Shown: one piece after another, positions 11,321-22,510 of the stretch
Position numbering within the stretch: the stretch's first letter is position 1
How the letters are laid out: every line of letters starts with the position of its first letter
Made by a program: the position numbers and the translations under genes
Notes under the pieces: model-generated
Told to the model about the DNA's origin: nothing
Databases searched by the model: none
The model's input: the letters and a program-made list of their open reading frames with translations, nothing else
Assembly (NCBI GenBank): GCA_023313575.1
Contig: JAJTTP010000003.1
Coordinates: 248,001-312,000 of the forward strand
Source of the DNA: Eutypella sp. D-1
Taxonomy: Eukaryota; Ascomycota; Sordariomycetes; Xylariales; Diatrypaceae
Direction of reading: 5' to 3'
DNA length: 64,000 bases

Positions 11321-12358
11321 GGTTGTTGCTATACTCGATTGTAGTTTGGTACTGGTGGCAAGGAGATCTTAGTTACAGTATAATCATGAAGAAAGAATCG
11401 AATTTATGTTGCGGGGTATGAGGCATCTTGCTGACAGGTGATTGCTGACCATAGGTTACTGGCTCAGCTTCGGTCCGCAACAACTCAGATCTGGAGAACC
11501 TGCTAGTGGCCCACTTCTTCCCGAATCTCCTCACGGTTGACATAGGACCTGATTTAGGCCGTAAGGCTCAGGGCTTCATTGAAGCCTTCCCATAATCGTA
11601 CCCTCCTATTCATTGTACTCACAGGGCTACTGCTCGACGTGCTCACCCAACCATCAATCTTCCTTGTTATCATCGGGATGATGTATGTCCGGGTATACTT
11701 GACCGGCAAGTATATTGTCCGAGCCTTTTTAGGATGTCTTCTCCTCGACAGGCACGCCACACAACGTTCTAGAACCTGGCCAGCTCAATCCCTAGCTGAG
11801 CCTCAACCTTGCATACACTTATATCGGTTAGCTGCAGTCATCGCCTTGCAAATGACATAATACTATATCGCCAACTACAGTCCATACGTGTCGCATCTAC
11901 TGAGAAATGTGAGATAAGGTTTCTCAAGGGAGGTGAGAATCACATGCTTGGTTAACGTTATCATGAGGAATCGAGGATAGCTCGTTTCAGGTGAGTCGAA
12001 ATTGTAGTGAGAATACTCGGGGTCAGAGTGATTATCTTTTGAATACACTTATCAAAAGTTGTTGGGGGGTAAGAGAAAATAATACCCTAGTTTTGATATT
12101 CTGGTTGCCCCACAGTGGTCCTCAGGATAGATATAATGCGAGTTTGGTCGAAATAAAGCCAGCGCTGAATATCTTCTTGTGCCTTGATCCAGTCTATTCA
12201 GTATTGTCTAGTGTGAGCCGCGATTCCATATCCCTCCACCACTCATTCTCAAGGGGTTTCTGTCGTCGAGTAGTTCGTCACGACGAGCTGCTAAACTTTG
12301 AAGTTTTTGATATTGAACGGGATCCAGACAGGTCACACAACTTGACGGTGCCATCAAC
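11321..12358. promoter_or_regulatory. Divergent promoter region, FabG-like SDR and HR-PKS
   Basis: About 1 kb between the start of the SDR (-) and the ATG of the PKS (+). It must hold both promoters and the PKS 5' UTR. No supported coding region and no confident operator. Confidence 0.55.
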
Positions 12359-15300
12359 ATGGGAACCTTCAGGGACGATCCGCCATGCATTGTGGGAACG
12401 GGTGAGCCTCTTGTGTTTCTAAACTTACCATATATTCCCATTTGGTTTCATACTCAACTTCGGTACATTTGAGGGAGAGGACTTGCTAATGATCCCACAG
12501 CCTGCCGCCTTCCCGGCAATATTCGCTCGCCTGCGGACCTTTGGCAGTTTCTCATCGAACAGAAGTCAGCGCAGGGACTAGTTCCTCCAGAGCGTTACAA
12601 CATCGATGGCTTCTACCACCCAGAGGGTGGAAATCGTAGCGGTAGCACCAACGTTCCTGGTGGTTACTTCATCAACGAAGACATACGCCAGTTCGACAAC
12701 AGCTTTTTCGGTATCAACAACCTCGAAGCTACGTATATGGACCCACAGCAACGCAAGTTGCTCGAGGTGGTGTTTGAATGCCTCGAAAGTTCCGGCACGA
12801 CTATGGAGAGTATCTCTGGTTCGACTACAGGTGTCTACGTGGGGAATTTCTCCGTTGACTATCAGCCTGGCCAAACACGCGACCCTGACTACCTACATAG
12901 GTATACCTCTACAGGCTCGGGAGCTACCGTGATGTCGAATAGGATTAGCCATGTTTTGAACCTTCATGGACCTAGGTACTATAAACAAATCTCTACCCCT
13001 TGTTTTCCCCTGCTTTTTGAGAACAACGCCTATTGACCAATGACTTCAACCTGCAGCTTCACCGTAGACACTGCATGTTCTTCGTCCATTTACGCCCTCC
13101 ATCAAGCCTTGAACGCAATGAAGGCGGGCGATTGCGACAGTGCCATCGTGGCCAGCACGAATCTGATAATGTCGCCTGAGCTTCATATTGGGGCAGCAAA
13201 AAGTGGTGTTCTTTCACCGACAGGAACATGCCACACTTTCGATGTCTCTGCTGATGGATACGGTCGTGCAGAGGCTGCCAATGCTATCTACGTGAAACGC
13301 CTCTCTGCTGCGCTGAAAGACGGCAATCCCATCAGAGCAGTAATTCGCGGTAGTGCTGTAAATGCGTAAGTCAAGCATTCCTGACTCTGTATCACATGTT
13401 ACACGATTCGTCCAAGACAAGGCCATGCAAACGATTATAGACATCATGGAAATCATGGCCATTTGAGACTTACTATTATGCGAATATAGAAGCGGGCGAA
13501 CCCCAGGAATCTCGTTACCGAGTGGCAAAATGCAAGAGGTTGTTATCCGAAAAGCATATAAGGACGCAGGCCTGGACTTCACAGGAACCGATTATGTCGA
13601 GTGCCACGGTAAGTGCTTCCCTAAATTACCTTGGGATCATCCCTGTTGTTTGAAAAACTTGAATGCCGGGGGCCCGGGGGGCGGGGGGGGGGATGGCCAA
13701 GGAACACCTCGGCTATCTAATAAGCCTCAAGGCATACCCTTCACCTATTCGTTCTACGGGGTGGCCCGACGTATGTCTTGGATCATAATTGACATTGGGG
13801 CTTGCAGGCACCGGTACTCCCGTTGGAGACCCCATAGAGGTTGATGCCATTGGGAGATGTTTCTCTACTCGTGAAGGGCCTCCTCTTCTAATCGGATCGG
13901 TAAGTATAAGCTCTGCCACTTTGGGGTTTCTGTTCCTTGACGTTGCTACTTGCTAGCTTGTTCACAACAATTTTGTTACTTAAGCTTACGTGCTACTCAG
14001 GTCAAAACCAACGTGGGCCACAGTGAGGGAGCTAGCGGCCTCACTTCCATCCTCAAGGTCATCAAAGCCTTTGAAAATGGCCAGATACCCCCGTCATATG
14101 GAGTGGTCAAGCTGAATCCAAAGTGTAAGCTGCCATTGAAATTCAAGCTCCAAATAGACCATCCTGAACGAACGAAGCTAATCTGGTATGGTTTCAGTGG
14201 TCTTGGAGGAGCGCAATCTTAAAATCGCCACCAAGGTAGAGAAATGGCCACGAGCGCTACGTCGTGGTAGTATCAACTCGTTCGGCTACGGAGGTGCAAA
14301 CGGACACGTCGTTCTCGAGTCTATCGAGAGTTACCTTGGTAACGACCATCCACTCAGTCCTTCCAATGGTATTGTTACCAATGGTGCACATACAAACGGC
14401 AGCCATAGAAACGGCGTCCACACTAACGGCGGTCACACTAACGGCCATGCAAACGGCATCCACACCAACGGGGTGCATTCAAATGGTGTCTCGTCCTCCG
14501 GAGACGACCAGAATCTTCTCGTGCTTCCTGTGTCAGCAGCATCGGCGAATTCTCTTCAGACTCTCATCCAGCAAATATTGCCAATACTTTCACAATGTGG
14601 TGACTTAGAGACTTTGCAGAACCTAGCACATACCCTATCAAAAGGCCGTGATCATCTGCGCTATCGAAGCTTCCTGCTGGCATCATACGACGAGGCCTCG
14701 GGTAAGACGACAGCCACAGCAGACGAAGTTGCGCCAAAGGGAACAGCCAATCCCTTACCTTTCGCGTTCGTGTTTACTGGCCAAGGAGCGCAGTATGCTG
14801 GAATGGCTAAGGAGCTGCTATCTCAAAGCCAACACTTCCGCGAAACTATTCGCGGGCTCGACAAGGTTCTCCAAGCCCTCCCGGCGCCTTACACACCATC
14901 GTGGACGCTTGAGCAGACCCTTCTCGATAGCCCGGATATCAGCCGCATCAACGAGGTGACCCGGAGCCAGCCGACGTGCACCGCCGTTCAAATCGGGCTA
15001 GTGGAACTGCTACGGAGCTGGGGAATCCAGCCCGCGTCCGTGGTCGGCCATTCGTCGGGCGAGATTGCGGCTGCCTACGCCGCCGATCTTCTCAGCTCTT
15101 CGGAAGCTATTCTCGTCGCCTACTTCCGCGGCTACGCCGTTGGCGAGCTTCACACACAAGGAAATATGGCGGCGGCAGGTATAAGTCCCGAGTCAGCAAA
15201 GTCTCTCATCGAAAGCAAGGGTCTTCAGACACAGGTTCGCGTCGCATGTACAAATGCGCCTGAAAGCGTAACACTAAGTGGATCGTCTGGTGCAATCGAG

Positions 15301-18300
15301 ACGCTGATAGCCGAACTGCAAAGTCAAAATAAGTTCGTGCGAAAGCTGGAGACCGGCGGGCGTGCGTATCACTCCCATATGATGGAAGAGATCGGTCAGT
15401 TGTATGAGGACCTTCTCAAGCCTGTGTTACACCCTCGTGAAAAGGCAAAGGGGGGAGTTGACAAGTCACACTCCAAGTCTGCTGTCAAGATGTATTCGTC
15501 GGTCGGCCACAGTCCTGATAGTCTTGTCATCATGGACTCTCGGAGAATGAGTGCATCCTACTGGCGCCAGAATCTGGAGCAGCCCGTCCAGTTTAGCGCG
15601 GCTCTGGCATCGCTCGCGGGAGACGCGAAGAAGATCCACTTGATTGAGGTCGGACCGCATTCTGCTCTCAAGGGGCCCAGCCAGCAAATCCGCAAGGCCA
15701 TCGGTCTAAATGAAAAGTCCCTCCTGTACTCGCCCACGCTCGTTAGGAAAGAAGATGCCCACGCGCGTGTCAAGGCGCTGGCCGGTTCCCTCTTCACGGA
15801 AGGTCATGACTTGGCATGGGATTACGTAAACGGTACCGACAGCCCAGGAAAACAGTCAAAGAAGCTCAAGACGCTTCCCGAATTGACACGCTACCCGTGG
15901 GACTACTCGGGCGGTTTGCTCTGGAGCGAGCCGCGTGCAAGCACGGAGATGCGATACCGGAAGTACCTCCGTCACGAACTTCTAGGCACAGCGGCCCTGA
16001 CTGGAAACGGCGTGGACTTTACCTGGCGTAACATCCTGCAACCCAGCGAGATGCCATGGATTAAGGACCATAAGCTCGAAGACCAAGTTGTATTCCCAGC
16101 CGCTGGGTACGTAGCGATGGCCGTCGAGGCCGTGTCGCAGATCGCAGGTATTAAGCAGCAGCTTAAGGAGGGACAACGCGACGTCGGATTCGAGCTACGT
16201 AATGTCAATATAACATCCGCACTAAACATTCCCGACGAGAACGATAGCGCAGCCAAGGATCTAGAGCTACACACTACCATGGCCATTCGAAGGATCTCGG
16301 GTGCCAACACCTCGGTTGATTGGCACGACTTTTCCATTTCATCTTTCTTCTGGACATCAGGCCAGTCCACGACTCACTGCACTGGAAGTATCCGTGTGAC
16401 CGGGCCCCGGAGGGAAGGGCACAGTACCAGCATCACGGTGGAGAATGCCGAGGGTTTCGATCTGTGGTCTTCGACAAGCCGGTGGTATACTAAGTGGCAC
16501 GAAGAAGGGCTCTGCTTTGGTCCACAATTCCAATCATTGACCACTCTGAGAACGGATAGTGCACGGCAGCGAAACGAGGCAATAGCGACTACTAGAATCG
16601 AGCCTGCTCTTGTCGGTGGCACATATGAGTACTATCCAGTACATCCTATCACCATAGATGCCGGTCTTCAGGCCGCATGCTTGAGCGGCACAGCTGGCCA
16701 CGTAGCCGCGCTCAAGACCTGGCTTCCGGTATTCCTTGCCGAGTGCTACATCCAGCCAACAAGCGGCACAGCTGCGAATAAAGATTCTGATGGCGAGCTC
16801 CATGTCAAATCCGAACAGATGGGACTGTCGAGCAGACGCATCGATGGCGTAAGTACACATCCGCTTGTCGAATCTTGTTTGCCTTGCTTTCCACTCGACT
16901 AGAGCAAGAGATAACTCATGGCGAGAGCAAGGGAGGAAGACAGAGGATGCCATTACTAACCATGAGGCATTAGACAATCCGAGACGCTAGCGGCACGATC
17001 GTCGTTGATTTCAAAGACTCTCGAATCGCACTATACACTGGAAAGGATGCGATCGCGATCCCCCAGCAGCACGATGCCGATGACGCAAATGGTAGCCTCG
17101 GCAACAGCCTAGATTTATATATGCAGCGCCAGCCTACCCTCCGCGTACAGGTTAGTTGTCAAGTTTGCCCTTGTCTCTTTCAGTTAGAGGCACATTTATG
17201 TTCCCGCCTACCAAGTGGTCGGTCTGCGACGTGTCGTTCGACGAGATTATAGAATAACTGACACGGTCTGTGAATAGTGGAAGCCTGATGTGCTGAGATT
17301 GTATCCCGAGGCTGCCGAGCAGCTGCGAGCATACGTAGCAAGGTTTGTCGAGCAGCAGCACCCAGACATACGTGACGATGAAAGCATGGCGGCCATTGGG
17401 GCGCTGCTAGAGCTAGCGGGCCACAAGAACCCACGTATGCGTGTCTTAGAGCTCGGCGGTGACGCGCAGGGCTACAAGGCCAAACAGTGGCAAAGTATCC
17501 TTGGTAAGGAGACTGCTTTTTCGCGCTGTCGGTCTTGGCACACAGGCGACTTGACCGAGGATGGGGAGGTCTCGATTAAAGATGAGGAGGAAGGGCCCTT
17601 TGATGTCGTTGTGATTCCCAAGGTATGTTTTCCTTTTTTCCTCCTGAACCTAGCCCCCAGGTTACTAAACTCCATCCCAAACAGCACGCCACCTTGGCAT
17701 CGGAAGAAGCGTGTGCTAGCACGCATGAACGCCTGACATCGCTCATTAGCGAGCAAGGTATCGTGATAGCTCGGAAGTCGGATTCTACCGTAGCCAACCT
17801 GCATAAGGCCGGTTTCGATGTGCTAGATATTGGGAAGCAAGTTCTCCTAGCTATAAGGCCGCTTCCGCCAGCAAGCCTACAAGATCGAAAGGCTTTGATC
17901 CTGGTGAGCTCCTTTTCCGTCCAGTTTCATTTGACTCCAATAGGATGACTTAACACTCACTTGAAAAATACGTGCTGACGACTTCTCGCATCTCCAGAAA
18001 GCTACGAAGTGTTCCAGTACCATCAACGACTTCGCAAAGGCATTGGGAGCATATTTACAGAAGTATGCCGACATAACTGATGTTGGCATCGTCGAGTTGG
18101 ATCATGTCGATACCGTCCAGGTGAACGCAACGGACATATGCATTTCCTTAGTAGAGACGGAGAAAGAGTTCCTCGCTACAATGTCCCCCGAGGGAATGGA
18201 CCGTCTACGTATCATAACCGATACCGTAACGGACCTTCTCTGGATTACAGGGGCCAACATGCTAGGTGACAGCCCTAACCCTGACCTCACCCTTTCCAAC

Positions 18301-20951
18301 GGCCTCTCGCGCGCCTTGATGTTGGAGCAGCCAGCAGTGCGATGGTCAGTGTTGGACATCGGGGCTGTAACGAAGCAGGCCTTAGATCACACCCACGTCA
18401 ACAACGTCTGCGGGAACATCGTGAAAACTCTCGTCGCCAGATACGAGAAGGATGATTGCGAGTTCATCTCAGTGAATGGCATCCTCCACGTCAGCAGATA
18501 CCTCCCAGACTCCGGTGTGAACTCGCTCTTCCGCCAAAGACTAGAGCTTCAGACTGTCAGAGACGAGAAGCGGACGCTGGCAAGTATTAGCCCAGCGCGA
18601 CTCACGATCGGTCGGCCGGGCGTAACGGATACAATGTACTTCCAGCAGCTGTGCGAACCAGGTATGGGCCAATCACCACCTACGGGTTACGTCGACATTG
18701 AGGTGAAGGCCGTGAGTCTCAACGCTAAAGACGTGTATGCCATGCATGGCCGTGTCGAGACGCGCAACAAGACCACGGGTCACGACTTCTCCGGTGTGGT
18801 CACGGCCATCGGCTCTGAGACCAACCAGGGCAGGGATAACCCACTCAAGGTGGGAGACCGCGTTGTCGCTATGTGGCCTATCCAGGTTGGAACGGCGGCG
18901 CGTGTCCCCGCCGATTGTGTGCACCAGCTCTTGGACTCCGAGGAGCTCAGCGTTATGCCTACCATGCCGCTTGTTTACGCCACTGCATTGTACGCTCTTA
19001 AGGACCGTACTCATCTGCGCCGGGGAGAATCGGTGCTTATCCATGCCGGATCTGGAGGCTTCGGCATTGCAGCTATCACTATCGCCCAGAAGATGGGTGC
19101 AGTAGTGTACACCACATGTGGATCACAGTCCAAACGCGATTATCTGATCAACGAGCTAGGCGTGGACCCAGGCCATATCTTCAGCTCAAGAGATTCATCT
19201 TTCGTTCAGGGCATCATGGACGCTACCGATCGTCGCGGTGTCGATGTGGTGATCAATTCACTGGTTGGTGATTTGCTGCACGACAGTTGGCAGAGCTGCC
19301 TGGCAGACTACGGCCGTTTCGTTGAGATAGGCAAGCGAGAACTCGTTGATGCTGGTAGGCTGGATATGCGTGCATTCCTACGCAACGTCACCTTTACAGC
19401 TTTCGATTTATCGGAGCTCTGCTACGCCCGGGATCCCTTTCATCGCGCTACTTGGAGCAGGCTGATGGCCGAAACACTACAACTTTATCGTGCCGGGGAG
19501 ATCAAACCGCTGCCAGCGAAAGTATTCGACGTGACACAGATTTCCCAGGCGTACCGGTTCTTTGCAAATAAAGACCGCGTTGGCAAGGTCGTCTTCTCGA
19601 TGGAGAATCCTCAGGCTCGTGTTCCAGTGGCGCCGGCTCTATATACCAGCGTGTTTGACCCAGAAAAGGTCTATCTCCTAATTGGATGTCTCGGTGGCCT
19701 AGGTCGCAGTTTAAGCCGCTGGATGATGACCCGGGGCGCCCGAAACTTCGTGTTCCTGGGCCGTTCGGGAGCCGACAAACCGAGTGCACGCCAGCTTGTT
19801 TCTCGATTGGAACAGACGGGTGCTACCGTTGGCATCGTTCGTGGTGATGTTTCTCAGGCCGCTGATGTGAAAGCCGCAGTCGCCGCCTGTCTCGAAACGG
19901 GGCGGCAAATAGGAGGTGTGGTCCAGGCAGCCATGGGACTCCATGAGGCCCTTTTCACCCGTATGCCCAATGAGGCGTGGTATGTTCCTGCTCCCATCCA
20001 ACTCCTTCTCAGAGAAGTTGCCTCTACCTATTCAAAATGCATATTTACTAACGAGAATCACGCAGGCATACCGGTATTGACCCCAAATTCCAAGGAACCT
20101 GGAACCTGCATAACGCTCTGGAAGGACAAGACCTGGACTTCTTCCTGCTCACGTCGTCAGTATCTGGCACCGTGGGTACGGCGACTGAGAGTAACTACTG
20201 CTCAGCAAATGGATTCTTGGACGCCTTTGCGCGCTGGCGCCGGTCGCAGGGGCAACCCTGCGTGTCAGTTGGCCTGGGTATGATAGCCGAAGTAGGCTAC
20301 CTCCACGAGAACCCCGAGATCGAGGCGCTTCTTATGCGCAAGGGTATTCAGCGCCTGAGCGAGGATGAGTTCTTGCAAGTGGTGGACCTGGCACTGGCCA
20401 GCGAGGCATCAGCGAGAAGCGTCGCGGAGGCGCACATGCTCACCGGTCTGGAGCCAGCTGCTGTCCGCGAGCTAAGCGCTCAGGGATTCGATGTCACCAC
20501 CCACGGTGTGCTTGTCGAAGCGCGTTCAAGTATCCTCCTCGCCTCACTCCAAGCTGAAAAGGAGGCGGCTGAGGCGGCATCGTCTCAGTCTCAGGGCGCG
20601 CACAATGCAGCAATGGCTAAGGCGGCAGCACCGTGGTTCAAGGACGTGCCAACGGCTTTGGCGGCAGCGTTCGCTAATGAGGCCAGCGCTGACACGATGC
20701 AGGAGGCCATTCTACACCTGATCAAGAAGCGGTTCTCCAACCTGATCCTGATGCCGCTCGACCAGGTTGATGAACGGAAGCCACTTCCCGACTTCGGTGT
20801 TGACAGTATGATCGCTTCCGAGTTCCGCTCTTGGTTCTGGGCCCTGTTCCGTGTCGATGTGCCATTCCTGGATATCATGAGTCCGCAGAAGTCAATCCAG
20901 GTCCTCGCCGAGTTTGTCGAGGGCAAGGTACTGCAAGGAGCGACGAAGTAG
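12359..20951 (+). CDS. Highly reducing type I polyketide synthase, KS-AT-DH-(degenerate MT)-ER-KR-ACP
   Basis: Twelve exons: 12359-12401, 12501-12975, 13057-13365, 13490-13608, 13808-13899, 14001-14124, 14198-16848, 16974-17150, 17278-17622, 17685-17903, 17998-19979 and 20066-20951; about 2,473 residues. KS starts at the very N-terminus (GTGCRLPG) and has Cys180 in DTACSSS, His315 in CHGTGT and His353 in NVGHSEG. An Asn-Gly-rich linker (about 444-484) precedes AT, whose Ser673 is in GHSSGE. DH shows His1012 (KDHK) and Asp1208 (IDAGLQ). The MT-like region has LELGGDAQG (about 1387-1395) where active enzymes have a LEIGAGTGG-type loop, so methylation is unlikely. ER carries HAGSGGFG (about 1866), KR has GCLGGLG and Tyr2223, and ACP has DFGVDSM with Ser2426. 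There is no thioesterase or reductase, so partner enzymes must handle release. The first in-frame ATG after an upstream stop is at 12359. Confidence 0.97.
14365..14487 (+). repeat. In-frame degenerate repeat encoding an Asn-Gly-rich linker in the PKS
   Basis: Nine Asn-Gly dipeptides spaced by two or three residues, often His-Thr, are coded by a degenerate repeat of the form CAC ACT AAC GGC. They sit between the KS C-terminal motif (NSFGYGG) and the AT domain. The stretch is probably a flexible linker produced by repeat expansion. Confidence 0.85.
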
Positions 20952-21383
20952 ACATCATATCTCATTCATAGACTTCTTTAGATCCAGGTAGATTTTATTT
21001 CGAGAATTTCTTTTCTTTTCGTCGACGTAGTGAGAAGCGGCCTACGAAGTGCACGCGTAAAGTAAGATAATGGAATGCCAAAGGTGACCGTGTAGGTACC
21101 GCGTCACCATTGTCGCTTTTAGTTAATTACGCCAAGCCCCTAACTTTTATGGGGCGGTGATTACTCAAGTATGTGGGCCTCTGGAGCTTGTCCCCTGTGC
21201 GCCTAAAATCATATTGGAGCTCTTCGCATTGGTATTTGTTCATGATCTTGCAACTTAGATCTTCGTTGCCTTGACCTCGGGAGCCATTCACAAATTATTT
21301 CTCTAATGATTCGCTTGCAACGACAGCGTGGTAGCTACCCAAACTTCCGGTACTCTATCGTTAATATCTGCGTAAATCATGGA
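20952..21383. other. Convergent 3' gap after the PKS
   Basis: About 430 bases between the stop of the PKS and the stop of the third SDR on the opposite strand. It should hold two 3' UTRs. Nothing else is seen. Confidence 0.5.
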
Positions 21384-22510
21384 CTACTTATTACTCAAGT
21401 TATTCACAATCGTCGATGCGCCGGCGAATTCAAGCTCCTCCAATGTTTCTTCCCATAATCGTTCTACAACTTGTTTTCCCCCTGCTGTATAGTAAATGGC
21501 GGGCCACCTGTGGGCGGACTTAGTACATAAATTACATGAAAAAGTATCGTAAGAAATAATCGCACGAGGAAAGCAAGTCCAATTACTTACGGCTTAATGG
21601 TCCAGTCGCTAACAAAGCGGCCGTGGCTGTTTCTCCCCTGAGTCACTACCGCATCAATGTATACCGAAGCGCCTACCTTGAGCGACCTGGCTACAAGACT
21701 TTTAGCCACAGCCATGATCGTGCGCTGGATCAGGGGCATTGCCCGCATCAGGTCGGTGCCGCTAGTCAGGCCGGGATTCGCGACGTTGACCAGGACGTCG
21801 TCGGGGCTGACGAACTCGGCGAGCTTGGCGGCAAAAAGGGCGTTGAGAAGCTTCGTCTTCTTATACGCCGGAAACTGTACGAAAATATCGGGTCTGTCCA
21901 ATTGCGCCAGGACCGGTCCCTCCGTCTCTAGCGTTGTTTCGTACGCCGTGTCAGAGCCCACAATCGTCAGTACCGGCGGCCTGCCGGCTGGGCTCGACTG
22001 CCTTTTGTCCTTGAGGATAGGGAGCAGCAGGATGGATAGCAAAGCAGTTGACAGGTAGTTTACTTGCAGCGAAAGCTCATGGCCGGTACTGGCCACCGTG
22101 GTGAATGTCGGCTTGGGTGAGGTAGCAGCATTCAGGATGACCATATCAATGCGCGATAGGCTTGCACAGCGGTCTGCGAATTCCCGGACCGAGTCGTACG
22201 ATTCCAGTTCGACGGCCCAGACCGAGATAGTTGCGCGAGGGAAGTCCCGGCGCAGTGCATGTGATGCTGTATCGCCGGCGGCCTGGGAACGCACACCGAT
22301 GACGAGATGAGATAGCCCGAGCTGGAGGAGCTGGCGCGAGGCTTCTAACCCGATTCCCCCATTGCCCCCTGTAACAATTGCGACCGCTCCACCAAGTCGC
22401 ACGTCGTTGGGGGGAGATTTTGGCCTCGTGAACTGCCGCCGTAGTGATCCCAGGGTGGTGGCCTCGTACCGAGCCTGGGTTTCGAGCTGACTATCGAGTT
22501 CGGATGGCAT
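21384..22510 (-). CDS. Short-chain dehydrogenase/reductase, retinol-dehydrogenase/WWOX-like
   Basis: Two exons, 22510-21591 and 21507-21384, encode about 347 residues. A short N-terminal extension precedes the cofactor motif TGGNGGIG (about 48-54), then LNAATS, the serine of VGSDTA (about Ser186) and the catalytic YKKTK (Tyr216, Lys220). The second exon restores the usual C-terminal tail (KQVVERLWEETLEEL), which reading through the intron would cut off at the KP before the donor. This SDR type is frequent in fungal metabolite clusters and acts on lipophilic alcohols or aldehydes. It is convergent with the PKS and is the last plausible cluster gene on this side. Membership is inferred from position and family. 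Confidence 0.9.

Noticed and set aside
12208..12441. Minus-strand open frame over the PKS start
   Set aside because: It overlaps the first PKS exon on the other strand and has no domain. The plus-strand reading has a clear KS N-terminus.
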